Below are positions 56,697-64,000 of a stretch of 64,000 nt of DNA, one piece after another; the stretch's first letter is position 1, and the number at the start of each line of letters is the position of its first letter. This DNA is from a virus, in the IMG/VR virus record IMGVR_UViG_3300028829_006090, positions 100,894 to 164,893 of that record, one strand, 5' to 3'. The translations under genes were made by a program, and so were the position numbers. Under the pieces are notes generated by a model, which saw only the letters and a list, made by a program, of their open reading frames with translations, was not told where the DNA came from and ran no database searches.

Positions 56697-56944
56697 GACT
56701 TATCCTCCTCGGTATCTTGTACGGGAAACAGGTGGAAGGGGTATACGGCCACCACTCTCGCATGAGTTCCCCACCCTGAATCCGACGGCTCTCCGTACAG
56801 GTACTTCTGCGAGATCTTCACTCGAATAGATACTGTGGACTTGTTCACCTTTTCTGCTGTGCCTACAACCACGTGGTTTTTAGTTGAGTATCCATACTGG
56901 CTGCCTAGCACTACTTCTTTACCTAATGCGTCTATTGCTGTCAT
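56693..56944 (-). CDS. Small beta-rich protein
   Basis: 83 residues, beta-type (KEVVLGSQYGYSTKNHVVVG, KVNKSTVSIRVKI, ARVVAVYPFHLFPV). SH3-like small barrel is possible. ATGA overlap with the next gene. Codon use is closer to the phage than to the foreign patch, so it marks the patch's edge. Confidence 0.6.
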   Translation of the reverse strand: MTAIDALGKEVVLGSQYGYSTKNHVVVGTAEKVNKSTVSIRVKISQKYLYGEPSDSGWGTHARVVAVYPFHLFPVQDTEEDKS

Positions 56945-56948
56945 CTCG

Positions 56949-57158
56949 CTATTCCTTTATTTGTGTGATTTCGGTGTCGGCCCGGGCTTCGGGTATAAAG
57001 TCTTCCCATCCTGTGTCTCCCGGCTCCCAATCCTCGGTTAATACGCAGGCTCTGTAATACTTTGCCTTCGCTCGGACTAGCATCTCCTTAGAAACAGGTC
57101 CTACGAAGGTTCCTCTAAGTAGCAGTCTACGTTCTAACTGCTTGCTGGACATCGGCAC
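56949..57158 (-). CDS. Small soluble protein (GTG start preferred)
   Basis: 69 residues if started at the GTG at 57158, which stands nine bases after GAGGAGG; an ATG at 57176 without a ribosome site is the alternative. Basic first half (SSKQLERRLLLRGTFVGPVS), acidic end. It overlaps the previous gene by about 30 bases. No family recognised. Confidence 0.5.
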   Translation of the reverse strand: MPMSSKQLERRLLLRGTFVGPVSKEMLVRAKAKYYRACVLTEDWEPGDTGWEDFIPEARADTEITQIKE

Positions 57159-57381
57159 GGTCAGTATCCTCCTCATCTAGATCGGCTAAGCATTCTGCGT
57201 AGAGTCTATCCAAGTATGCTGGCCTATTTCTGAATCTATTATAGCTATTGCGTAGCTTACGATGCTGCTTTAACGTCCTTGTCGAGGGCGGATCTGCTGA
57301 GTTCGCGAGGGCTATATCTATCTCCAGCAGATACAGAATACTGGCCATCTTCTTGTATTTTTTGTATAGCCTTCTAGTCAT
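57127..57381 (-). CDS. Small basic helical protein
   Basis: 84 residues from the ATG at 57381; in-frame ATG (57435) and GTG (57468) starts lie further up but lack ribosome sites. The chain starts TRRLYKKYKKMASILYLLEI and continues with Arg/Tyr-rich helix and an acidic end. No family recognised. Confidence 0.5.
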   Translation of the reverse strand: MTRRLYKKYKKMASILYLLEIDIALANSADPPSTRTLKQHRKLRNSYNRFRNRPAYLDRLYAECLADLDEEDTDRADVQQAVRT

Positions 57382-57473
57382 TGAGTACTCTGCACTGTGC
57401 CTGATTCCATAATTTTTACATAGTACGGCTCCCATGTCTGAGCGACGATGCCTGCGAATGCCCCCCACTAGTG

Positions 57474-57665
57474 TCAGTGTAATAGGGATGGAGCTCTGAG
57501 TACGGGACTGCGTGTACTACTGCTCCGTGCCCATGTCCAAAGATACCTCGGATGTCCCATTTTTTTTCCATAGACATCAGTCATTGGACCTAGCCGTGCC
57601 GGAGGTCGATTAAATGTTATCGTTCCTTTCGGTGTCCGTGGTGTCGTGTAGTTCAGGTTAAACAT
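57474..57665 (-). CDS. Small protein with likely frameshift at an A8 run
   Basis: The annotated frame gives 63 residues (MFNLNYTTPRTPKGTITFNR ...). At the run of eight A (57560-57567) a shift of one base changes YGKKMGHPRY to YGKKWDIRGIFGHGHGAVVH and extends the product to a stop at 57416. The shifted version looks more protein-like. Either a sequencing/replication indel in the run or programmed slippage. No family recognised. Confidence 0.5.
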   Translation of the reverse strand: MFNLNYTTPRTPKGTITFNRPPARLGPMTDVYGKKMGHPRYLWTWARSSSTRSPVLRAPSLLH

Positions 57666-57670
57666 TGAAT

Positions 57671-57844
57671 TCAGTGTCCTTGTTTTTTATGCTTCCTGTC
57701 CTCTATCGTCGTATCGAACCGCATAGTAGACATTACGCGCTTGTGCCACTTCTTTCGTATGCGGCGTTTCTTCGACTTAGGTAGAGGGGGTATGTGCATA
57801 CTGATTGTTATACGTATTGTTGTCGGATCGTCCTCGTTAGTCAT
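57671..57844 (-). CDS. Very small basic protein
   Basis: 57 residues, starting at an ATG that overlaps the previous stop (ATGA). It reads MTNEDDPTTIRITISMHIPP, then a strongly basic stretch (KSKKRRIRKKWHKRV) likely to bind nucleic acid. Fills the gap exactly between two coupled genes. Confidence 0.55.
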   Translation of the reverse strand: MTNEDDPTTIRITISMHIPPLPKSKKRRIRKKWHKRVMSTMRFDTTIEDRKHKKQGH

Positions 57845-58035
57845 GATCGCATGAACTTCCTTGTACTAAGCACGTCACGAATGATCTGATCCCGGTGAGA
57901 GACTCCCTGCGCGAGCAGACTAGCTCCTTCATGGGCCCTGCAGACTCGTCCTCCCGCGCCGTCTGCATACGACTTGCGTTTGGATACAGATCTGCCGCAG
58001 GCTGCGCATATTACTGTGTTGTTTTCTTTAGCCAT
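57841..58035 (-). CDS. Small zinc-finger-like protein
   Basis: 64 residues from the ATG at 58035, 25 bases inside the preceding gene. CAACGRSVSKRKSYADGAGG followed by RVCRAHEG gives C-x2-C ... C-x2-H, a probable zinc site. The helical end is basic. No family recognised. Confidence 0.55.
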   Translation of the reverse strand: MAKENNTVICAACGRSVSKRKSYADGAGGRVCRAHEGASLLAQGVSHRDQIIRDVLSTRKFMRS

Positions 58036-58343
58036 CCTTCTGCGCTCATAGGTAGTGTGCGTTGTTTGTCCTCTAGGGGCGGCGGCCAGGCGTGTCCGCA
58101 CTCCCTTGCCTCTGTCTCCAGCTCCTCGAAAGGTAATGGATCGTCGAAGTGGAAGCGGTCGCTCAGTTTTCGGTACAGCTCGTAGCAGGACTTGTGAATT
58201 CTGAATCTATCTGGGGCTCCCGCCCAGATGCCGGTGCATTCCATGTAGTGCGTGCTGCGGGTTATCTCGCGAAAGCAGCACGCACACCTATGTGTCTTGC
58301 GCGCCTTTCGGTATACCTCAGTATACACCTCCGGGCTCTCCAT
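58011..58343 (-). CDS. Zinc-binding small protein
   Basis: 110 residues; ATG with AAGGAG seven bases upstream. THRCACCFREITRSTHYMEC and RIHKSCYELYRKL provide C-x2-C, His and Cys ligands of a treble-clef-like site, a form common in phage proteins of unknown role. The C-terminal half is soluble with WPPPLEDKQR. Confidence 0.65.
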   Translation of the reverse strand: MESPEVYTEVYRKARKTHRCACCFREITRSTHYMECTGIWAGAPDRFRIHKSCYELYRKLSDRFHFDDPLPFEELETEARECGHAWPPPLEDKQRTLPMSAEGWLKKTTQ

Positions 58344-58464
58344 GTTTGTTCTCCTTTGTCTGCGGTAGCTCAGACAGTCTTACAGCATTGTAGAATATCG
58401 ATCCCCAGACCGGTAAAGAGACGCTGTGTGCCCCTTTTAAGGATCTGCTTGGGATGTCGACTAC

Positions 58465-58767
58465 TTACTGGACGTAGGCTCCTTGCCGTCCTGTTACCTT
58501 TAGTGTGTATTCAGGCGTGGTTATTTTATCTCCTCTCCGAGGATCTGTGCGTATCTCTTCTAACGGCCTGGGCGGGGCTTTGTCAAAGTAACCTATAGGG
58601 CCTATCTCCCGACATACCATGCACATAATGATGCGGAATGATCCTGCCGAGTGCTTGCTGTTCCCAGCGCTATCGAATACTCGGTACTCTCCCTGCGCCA
58701 GCTTAGTCTGGTCTCCTTCCTCCTCTAGCACCCTACCGCACTTAGGGCAGCAAAATCTATGTGCCAT
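58465..58767 (-). CDS. Zinc-ribbon protein with overlapping leader peptide
   Basis: 100 residues. CCPKCGRVLEEEG at 6-18 and MCMVCREIG at about 48-56 form a zinc ribbon. The ATG itself has no ribosome site; the AAGGAG lies before a 9-codon frame (58757-58786, MSTAHIDGT) whose stop falls eight bases inside this gene. Translation is therefore probably coupled to the leader peptide. No specific function known. Confidence 0.62.
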   Translation of the reverse strand: MAHRFCCPKCGRVLEEEGDQTKLAQGEYRVFDSAGNSKHSAGSFRIIMCMVCREIGPIGYFDKAPPRPLEEIRTDPRRGDKITTPEYTLKVTGRQGAYVQ

Positions 58768-58808
58768 CTATGTGTGCTGTGCTCATTGCTCTACTCCTTT
58801 TTTCTGGT

Positions 58809-59303
58809 TTATGCGTATAGCTCTCTGTGGAACTTCTTACGTATCTCAGTCACTATCTGGGAGATCCTGGATATCTTCACTCCAAGCTCCTCTGCTATAG
58901 CATCCCGCCTGTGTCCCTTAACCAGGTGCTTGACTACTGTCTTCTCTCTGTTTGATAGGGTGCTGTAGGCATACGTGGCCGCATCTGCTGCATATAGTGT
59001 GCGTAGCTCGAGATTTGTCTTTAGGGCGAATTCGAACTCTCGGTGATCAACCGGGTTGTTGCACCTGTTAATGGATATCCTAATCTTAGGCAGGGCCGTT
59101 ATTACGATCTGTCTAACGAAGGTAGACCATTCACCTCGAGAGGGATCGAACCGGTGTTTGTACTTATTTACGTATAGTTCGCACTCTTGTACTATGTCCT
59201 CGAAGTCTAGGAACTCCGAGAACTTCAAGTCCCCTGCATTCTCCTGTACAATCAGCACAATTAGCCCGGTGGTCCGCCGGTCAGGCGGTGTGTCGTCTTC
59301 CAT
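58809..59303 (-). CDS. Sigma-70-like transcription factor
   Basis: 164 residues, short for a sigma factor. A region-2-like helix set is visible (FLDFEDIVQECELYVNKYKH, RGEWSTFVRQIVITALPKI) and a clear region-4 helix-turn-helix at about 117-160 (LSNREKTVVKHLVKGHRRDA, IAEELGVKISRISQIVTEIR). It would direct RNA polymerase to phage promoters. A promoter-like motif lies only 19 bases before its ATG. Partner polymerase (host or phage) is unknown. Confidence 0.75.
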   Translation of the reverse strand: MEDDTPPDRRTTGLIVLIVQENAGDLKFSEFLDFEDIVQECELYVNKYKHRFDPSRGEWSTFVRQIVITALPKIRISINRCNNPVDHREFEFALKTNLELRTLYAADAATYAYSTLSNREKTVVKHLVKGHRRDAIAEELGVKISRISQIVTEIRKKFHRELYA

Positions 59304-59321
59304 GTGTGTGATCCTTAGATT

Positions 59322-59337
59322 TAGTATACGTGTGCTA
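59322..59337 (-). promoter_or_regulatory. Promoter-like 16-bp motif, copy 5
   Basis: The minus strand reads TAGCACACGTATACTA, two differences from the consensus. It lies in the 45-base gap before the sigma-like gene. A leader of under 20 bases with AAGGATC would follow. Confidence 0.5.
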
Positions 59338-59348
59338 TTTGTTTGAGC

Positions 59349-60644
59349 CTACACGTAGGCGTATTCGATTCTATACGGACCTCTCTTCTTCCCGTATCGA
59401 ATAGATGTTGCTGCTCGTAACGAGCCTGTGTATCCTTTCCCGGCTGCCCATGCTGATATGGCTGTGAGGCATCGGAAGTACCGGATGCGTACGCCGTCAA
59501 TATCCTTTTCGACTTCGTGGTGGATATGTCCCAAGTGCCATTCTCTCCACTGGCTCTTAGCCCACAGTTGCGGGTAAAGTACTGGGAGAGCCGTGGCTAG
59601 TCTGTCAGGGGTTGTTCCGTGGCCGTGTTGGTACCCTATGAGGCAGCTGTGGTGAAGTCGTGCTTTAATGGGAGCCAGTCCTGCGTCGATTACAACGTCG
59701 TCGCATTTAGCAAAGGCATACTGGAGACACTCTGTCATATAGTATGACCGCTCCCCGTCATGGTTGCCTGGAATAAGTATAACTTCCACCTCATCTGCGA
59801 CCTCTCGGCATTTATCGACAACCTCTACTGCTGCAGCGGTGGCGTGTCGGAAGGTATTGAAGAAGTGTCCGTCCTCGTCCTGCGGGGTACCGTTTGTCGT
59901 AGTTCCCGCAGCGTTATCGGAGTTAAGCCAGTCGTGCCCTATAGGCACTACCATCCGCCTAACAGGGGTATCTCGGAACCCGTCTAGGAGTTCGTCGACT
60001 ACCTCTAGGAGGTTTTCTCTACACGTCTCCACGTCGTATCTCTGTCCGGTCTCGTCTATGTAAGATCGCAGTCCGAAGTGTACGTCAGGTAGAGCAAGCT
60101 CTCCGATGTCCTCGCTACTGGATAATACCGGTTTGGTAGTACGTCGGGCTCGCGGGATACCTAGCAGTTTACGGAATGCTTTGGCTAAGTCCTTATCGTG
60201 CGCATCCTTTTTGAGTGTGAACTTGCCCCAGCTTGAGAACATAGGGCACTTTGTCATCTGACCTGCGTCCACTACGGATCCCGACATGCGGCCTTCGTCG
60301 AAGCTAAGGTCTGCTTTCCTGTCTGCTCGGGACGTTTCCCATGAGCGTACCTTAAACTCGACGCACTTCCACTTACTCATATCGATGCAGAAGTGGCTGG
60401 CTAGCTCTGCCTCTGTTACCGGTATTGTTGACGTTAGACATGCCGATGCCTTTTCCCCAGCTATGTGGAAGCCGTCTGCGGATAAGTCGCCATCGTCTCC
60501 CGACACATCCGGCTCTATCCCCCCTGACATCTGCTTACGTATTCTGTTTATTCTTCTCCAGCCTACTCCGAGGTCTCGTATGATGCTGCGTCCTGAACGT
60601 CCTGATTCTAGTGAGGTCTGTATCTGCTGGTCTGTCGCCGCCAT
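59349..60644 (-). CDS. Metallophosphoesterase with N-terminal helix-turn-helix
   Basis: 431 residues. The N-terminal ~40 residues look like a Hin-type helix-turn-helix (GRSGRSIIRDLGVGWRRINR). The C-terminal domain has all calcineurin-like metal motifs: LPDVHFG (D187, H189), IGHDWLNSDN (236-245), PGNHD (292-296), YQHGHGT and LGHIHHE. Phage proteins of this type are thought to act on nucleic acids or nucleotides. The ribosome site is hidden in a hairpin, so expression is likely controlled at translation. Confidence 0.8.
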   Translation of the reverse strand: MAATDQQIQTSLESGRSGRSIIRDLGVGWRRINRIRKQMSGGIEPDVSGDDGDLSADGFHIAGEKASACLTSTIPVTEAELASHFCIDMSKWKCVEFKVRSWETSRADRKADLSFDEGRMSGSVVDAGQMTKCPMFSSWGKFTLKKDAHDKDLAKAFRKLLGIPRARRTTKPVLSSSEDIGELALPDVHFGLRSYIDETGQRYDVETCRENLLEVVDELLDGFRDTPVRRMVVPIGHDWLNSDNAAGTTTNGTPQDEDGHFFNTFRHATAAAVEVVDKCREVADEVEVILIPGNHDGERSYYMTECLQYAFAKCDDVVIDAGLAPIKARLHHSCLIGYQHGHGTTPDRLATALPVLYPQLWAKSQWREWHLGHIHHEVEKDIDGVRIRYFRCLTAISAWAAGKGYTGSLRAATSIRYGKKRGPYRIEYAYV

Positions 60645-60651
60645 GTGGTCT

Positions 60652-60704
60652 CTCCTGTGGGGGGTGTACTATCAGATGTGTTCTAATAGTACACCTCACA
60701 GGAG
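60652..60704 (-). promoter_or_regulatory. RNA hairpin that hides the ribosome site of the phosphoesterase gene
   Basis: On the transcript CTCCTGTG pairs with CACAGGAG and GTGTACTAT with ATAGTACAC, 17 pairs with a small bulge. CACAGGAG contains the ribosome binding site (AGGAG) seven bases before the ATG at 60644. Folding should block initiation until something opens or binds the hairpin. Confidence 0.7.
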
Positions 60705-60758
60705 TATATGTAAAGCGAGCTGCTAGGTCCAGAAGGTATAGGAGTTTCTACGTCTTAC

Positions 60759-61322
60759 TCAACAAGGCAGCTGCTTACAGAATCCACAGACCCTCTCTAA
60801 GCTTTCATCATCTATCGGGATGGGCTCGTCCATGTGTTCTGCGCATTCGTCGCACCGCCTAGCAGATGCGCATTCTTCGCACATGATGTCTCTAAAGGAG
60901 TACGCTATTCCCCCATCGCATACCATATTTACCGGGATGCAGCTATCGGCGTCAGGATATACAGATCCTCCGCACGTTCCGCACGTGACCTTCAGGTCCT
61001 TAGCTGCGTATCCGGCCCCTACTACTACTAGGTTAAGAATATGCAGTACTAGGGATGCATTATAAATCTCTGAGAATTCGGCTACGGACTCTTCTGATCC
61101 TAGGTGTACCTGATGTGCGTTGTATCCCTCTAGTACGCTGGGACTACCTCCTACCAGGGCGGCTACTGCGTCCTTTTCGGTGTACAGGCCGGCGTGCCCG
61201 GAGGACATTAAATCTACAAAGTCCCCATCTCGGTCTACCAAGAAGGCGTTGTATTCCCATAAGCATCCAGAGTATCCTCCGCCCTCATATACTACGACTG
61301 TGTTGTTAGGGAAGCCCTCCAT
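60759..61322 (-). CDS. Zinc-binding protein with cysteine-rich C-terminus
   Basis: 187 residues from the ATG at 61322 (TAATG overlap). The N-terminal half is a beta-type domain (NNTVVVYEGGGYSGCLWEYN). The C-terminal half has CGTCGGSVYPDADSC, CEECASARRCDEC and CGFCKQLPC, enough for two zinc sites. No family recognised. Confidence 0.6.
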   Translation of the reverse strand: MEGFPNNTVVVYEGGGYSGCLWEYNAFLVDRDGDFVDLMSSGHAGLYTEKDAVAALVGGSPSVLEGYNAHQVHLGSEESVAEFSEIYNASLVLHILNLVVVGAGYAAKDLKVTCGTCGGSVYPDADSCIPVNMVCDGGIAYSFRDIMCEECASARRCDECAEHMDEPIPIDDESLERVCGFCKQLPC

Positions 61323-61567
61323 TACGATCTCCAGTCGTCGGCTACTTCGAGGATCTGTTTTCGAGAAGACTCGGGATCTCCCGCTGTGTACTCTCCTACG
61401 AAGATCCGGCTGCCTTTTATGAATAGGCCCCATCCTACGTCGGGGGGCGGGGGTTGTTTAGCGGGGTCGAAGAACCCTACCTTGACTGTCTTTCCATTGA
61501 TTGTTCGTACTGTGCCGTGGCGGCGCATATCTGACATGATGTCTGTGTACGTGGTGGCGGGTATCAT
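61322..61567 (-). CDS. Small soluble protein
   Basis: 81 residues, beta-type (GTVRTINGKTVKVGFFDP, GLFIKGSRIFVGEYTAG) with helix at the end. Coupled to the next gene by TAATG. No family recognised. Confidence 0.58.
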   Translation of the reverse strand: MIPATTYTDIMSDMRRHGTVRTINGKTVKVGFFDPAKQPPPPDVGWGLFIKGSRIFVGEYTAGDPESSRKQILEVADDWRS

Positions 61568-61599
61568 GCTTGTGTGTCCTTTGTGTTTATATGTGTGTG

Positions 61600-62139
61600 C
61601 TAGTTGCAGGATACGGGGCAGTGTACGGATACCTCGTCCAAAAATGCGGCCAGATAGTCTGGCCTAGCCTCCATAGAGTCGAAGAAAACCTGTGCGTCCA
61701 GTCTCGAGGACGGCGCTAGTAGGCTAACTTGCAGATCGCCGCCCACCTCAGCCTCCTGATCTATGGGCTCTTGGTCTATGTACGGCGTAGCGGCTTCTTC
61801 TTTCCTATTCGGAGTATGTGAGTCTTCTTGTAGGTGGTTATGGAGGTTGTCGGGTATCTCTATTTCCGCGATAATTACCGGGGTTTTAGATTCTCGATCC
61901 TCATATGCTACAACCTCTACGTATCCTCTCGATCCTTCTGATATAGCCTCTATTGCTACTCTTACCTTGAGAAGCCCTTCGCGTCCGTCTCCGAGCGTCT
62001 CCGAGGTCCAATAGTGTGCTAATATTCCAGGGCCTAGCGATATTACTGATCGTAGGGTTCCTAGATCCCTGTGGGTCATAATGCCGGGCAGCCTCTCCAG
62101 GAAGGCCGACGGCACTACTGGGATGATAACCTCCGTCAT
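61600..62139 (-). CDS. Soluble acidic protein of unknown function
   Basis: 179 residues. Beta-rich first half (EVIIPVVPSAFLERLPG, LLKVRVAIEAISEG, GYVEVVAYEDRES), acidic linker, helical end with ARPDYLAAFLDEV. ATGA overlap with the previous gene. No family recognised. Confidence 0.6.
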   Translation of the reverse strand: MTEVIIPVVPSAFLERLPGIMTHRDLGTLRSVISLGPGILAHYWTSETLGDGREGLLKVRVAIEAISEGSRGYVEVVAYEDRESKTPVIIAEIEIPDNLHNHLQEDSHTPNRKEEAATPYIDQEPIDQEAEVGGDLQVSLLAPSSRLDAQVFFDSMEARPDYLAAFLDEVSVHCPVSCN

Positions 62140-62765
62140 GTCTGCGCGTGCGGGATATCGTACAGATATATGTATAACTGCCCGTCACGGGAATATATGA
62201 AGTCTGCGCCTGTTAGTGCGGATCCCTGCTCTGCTAGATAGAACGTCTTTCGTGTATACGGGTTGTAGGTTATTCTGCGTTCTTTTAGTCCGCCCTCCTT
62301 GGACTTACACTCAGGAGGTGGGATAGGCGGGGACAGTAGTCCGCGAACAAAGGCGTGTACGTTCTTCTGCTTTTGCCTAAGCACTCGCTGCCGGCCTTTC
62401 TCCGATACTACTAGGTCGGCGTTTCGTACAACAAATTCTTTATCGTACGAGATGTGTCCCTTTACTACTGCTCCTTGTCGGACAGACCAGCACTGCTTAG
62501 TCAGGTTGCGGTATATATCTACTGGCTTCCGTAGGTCCAGTCTATATCTATGGTCTTTCGGATGAGTGAGGGTAACTAGAGGGTCCTCTTCTACGATATA
62601 TGTATCGAAGGGCATCCCCGTAGCCTCTACGATCTCATCACCGTTTCTCACAAGGTCCCTTAGGCGTCTAGACATTCCTGCTATTAGCTCGTCTGCTGTC
62701 ACATCTTCTGCCTTGTTGTCGCTATCTACTGAGAAGGCGATTGTGTATGCGTGGTTGTACTTCAT
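62136..62765 (-). CDS. Soluble protein of unknown function
   Basis: 209 residues from the ATG at 62765 (ATGA overlap); a longer frame upstream lies inside the phosphoesterase gene. Beta-type start (AYTIAFSVDSDNKAEDVT), helix (ADELIAGMSRRLRDLVRNGD), basic middle (KGRQRVLRQKQKN). No family recognised. Confidence 0.6.
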   Translation of the reverse strand: MKYNHAYTIAFSVDSDNKAEDVTADELIAGMSRRLRDLVRNGDEIVEATGMPFDTYIVEEDPLVTLTHPKDHRYRLDLRKPVDIYRNLTKQCWSVRQGAVVKGHISYDKEFVVRNADLVVSEKGRQRVLRQKQKNVHAFVRGLLSPPIPPPECKSKEGGLKERRITYNPYTRKTFYLAEQGSALTGADFIYSRDGQLYIYLYDIPHAQT

Positions 62766-63433
62766 CTTTCTCTCCGTCGTTCGTCTATCCACTGTTGTGG
62801 GATGTCCACTTCTATCTCCGGGGACCTTAGGGGCCTTAGCCGTAGGTCGACACAGGATGCATTCACACAGTGCGTTCGTCCTAGTGTTCCTTGGCCTCGG
62901 GCCTCGTGGATGTGTCCGCACACGAATAGCATCGGATTTATCTCCATTATCCTGTCTCTTAGAGCATAGGATCCGCACATCTTTCCGTGTTTGTTTTTAT
63001 CCAGTACGCCTCTAGGAGGCCCATGTGTCACTAGGATGTCTGTGTGGTTTGGAGCTTGTTTGAACTTAGTGTAGAGGTCATCTTCCTTCTCTACATTGAA
63101 TGCCCAGTCGTTAAAGAACGGCTGCCACGGAGCTCCGTGGATTAGTAGGCCGTCTAGCTCTACTGAGCTGTCCTTTAGATAGTGTATTCCTCTGCTCTCG
63201 AAGACTTCTTTAGTTAAGGCTCCGTACTCCTCTGCGCATAGGTCATGGTTCCCTGCTATTACTACCTTGTGTCGGTGCGGCTGGTCCTTCATCCAGTCCG
63301 CAAACAACTCCGCCTCGTTTATCCGTCCGCGCAGGGTGAAATCTCCTGCGTGAATTAGCATGTCTCCCGGCGTCAGGTCGCCTATGTCGTAGTGCATGCT
63401 GTGCGTGTCAGATATGCAAATTACCTTCATCAT
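62762..63433 (-). CDS. Calcineurin-like metallophosphoesterase
   Basis: 223 residues with the full motif set of small phosphoesterases: VICISDTHSM (5-14), HAGDFTLRG (27-35), IAGNHD (59-64), LVTHGPPRG and FVCGHIHEARG. Residues for two metals are all present. The family includes enzymes acting on cyclic nucleotides, phosphodiesters and phosphoproteins; target unknown. Coupled by ATGA on both sides. Confidence 0.88.
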   Translation of the reverse strand: MMKVICISDTHSMHYDIGDLTPGDMLIHAGDFTLRGRINEAELFADWMKDQPHRHKVVIAGNHDLCAEEYGALTKEVFESRGIHYLKDSSVELDGLLIHGAPWQPFFNDWAFNVEKEDDLYTKFKQAPNHTDILVTHGPPRGVLDKNKHGKMCGSYALRDRIMEINPMLFVCGHIHEARGQGTLGRTHCVNASCVDLRLRPLRSPEIEVDIPQQWIDERRRER

Positions 63434-63879
63434 CCGGCCCGTGCTTCGGAGAGGGTGTCCTCTACTAGTTGTTCGTACTCTCCGTCTTGTAAATCAGCGT
63501 AGGCTTGGGTCTCCTCTAGCATGATCCTTTCCCTGTCGTCTTGCGGTAGGTTGTCGATCCTATACCTGGACATATAGGATACTAGGTCTTGATGGCAGTA
63601 TTCCCACTCTAACTCGTCGTATGCCTCTTCTAAGACGTCCGGGTCTGCGCCCTCCTCTAGTGTGATTGCGAAGTCTACGTAGTGCATGGCGTACATAGGA
63701 TTAGCGCTGCATATGTATGTGACTGACTTTTTGTCATACATGTATCGGCCATGGATTTTCGCTATCTTGTGCTTCTCTAGGAATCGATCCTCGAAGTAAG
63801 TTGTTTCATCTATATCGATTAGCTCAAACTCCGGGGCTATGCGGTGTATAGCCTCGTCCGTCTTACTTAGGTCTTTCAT
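63430..63879 (-). CDS. Acidic helical protein of unknown function
   Basis: 149 residues, acidic, with a central beta segment (HGRYMYDKKSVTYICSANPM) and long acidic helices (DPDVLEEAYDELEWEYCHQD). No family recognised. Its start lies inside the 3' end of the Ala-rich gene. Confidence 0.6.
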   Translation of the reverse strand: MKDLSKTDEAIHRIAPEFELIDIDETTYFEDRFLEKHKIAKIHGRYMYDKKSVTYICSANPMYAMHYVDFAITLEEGADPDVLEEAYDELEWEYCHQDLVSYMSRYRIDNLPQDDRERIMLEETQAYADLQDGEYEQLVEDTLSEARAG

Positions 63880-64000
63880 TGTGTGTCGTTCCTTGTGTTG
63901 CCTTTGTTACACTGCCGTGGAGGATAGCGATTGCGTCTTTTACCGCGGCGGACCGTGCGGCGAACTCTGCGGCGGACCCAGCGGCGGACCCAGCGGCGGA
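63863..64000 (-). CDS. Ala-rich repeat protein, partial (5' end outside window)
   Basis: Only the C-terminal ~45 residues are inside the window, ending in VKDAIAILHGSVTKATQGTT and HNERPK. It parallels the end of the protein at 51954 (VKDAIAILQGSITEAMM) and shares a perfect 36-base stretch (63918-63953 with 51982-52017). The repeats GSAAGSAAEFAARSAA continue to the edge. It overlaps the next gene by 17 bases. Confidence 0.75.
   Translation of the reverse strand, partial: SAAGSAAGSAAEFAARSAAVKDAIAILHGSVTKATQGTTHNERPK

Noticed and set aside
62766-62978. N-terminal extension of the gene at 62136
   Set aside because: The extension lies opposite no free DNA but inside the phosphoesterase gene; the ATGA overlap marks the real start at 62765.
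1-64000. CRISPR array
   Set aside because: No regularly spaced direct repeats with unique spacers were seen; repeats present are tandem coding repeats or scattered pairs.

Overview
The window looks like part of a large tailed bacteriophage (jumbo-phage-like) genome. Every supportable gene lies on the minus strand, packed head to tail with ATGA or TAATG stop/start overlaps and AGGAG-type ribosome binding sites. A portal-like protein, fibre-like proteins, a holin-like peptide, phage-type RNA polymerase subunits, a sigma-like factor and many small early-type genes all point to a DNA phage of bacteria. The host cannot be named from the sequence. Both ends cut through genes.

Layout, read left to right (transcription runs right to left). 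1-19212: virion/assembly block with a partial structural gene, a split multi-subunit RNA polymerase (beta fused to the N-terminal part of beta', with the C-terminal part of beta' in a separate gene interrupted by a mini-intein), several glycine-rich membrane-type proteins, and a portal-like protein. 19258-33737: a glycan block with a NifS-fold protein lacking the PLP lysine, glycosyltransferases of several folds, methyltransferases, a cytidylyltransferase-cupin fusion, a SIS sugar isomerase, a dehydroquinate-synthase-like cyclase and three SDR proteins. 33762-34525: a small gene split by a GC-rich two-gene insert bounded by a perfect 36-bp direct repeat. 34522-39310: small genes, two more transferase-like proteins and an NrdR-type zinc ribbon. 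39380-39601: two terminators with a possible small RNA between them. 39680-49973: a second structural block with fibre-like proteins and a lysis-like set of small membrane proteins. 49974-51952: GC-rich, structured and repeat-bearing, with few clear genes. 51954-64000: small early-type genes, a tRNA-Arg(TCT)-like gene without a normal D arm, a proteobacterial-looking patch with a cytosine methyltransferase (about 54.7-56.7 kb), a sigma-like factor and two metallophosphoesterases.

How the parts may work together (inference). The phage polymerase, perhaps with the sigma-like factor, may read a 16-bp motif (minus strand TAGCATACGTATTCTA) found in front of several operons. The glycan block could build and attach an unusual sugar to virion proteins or to the host surface. 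Many proteins of the structural blocks carry a short AYxxGY tag and/or a hydrophobic-x-Lys-x-Ala motif near the N-terminus, a possible virion-targeting or protease-processing signal. No terminase, major capsid protein, DNA polymerase or CRISPR array was recognised. All family assignments come from reading motifs; no database search was run.
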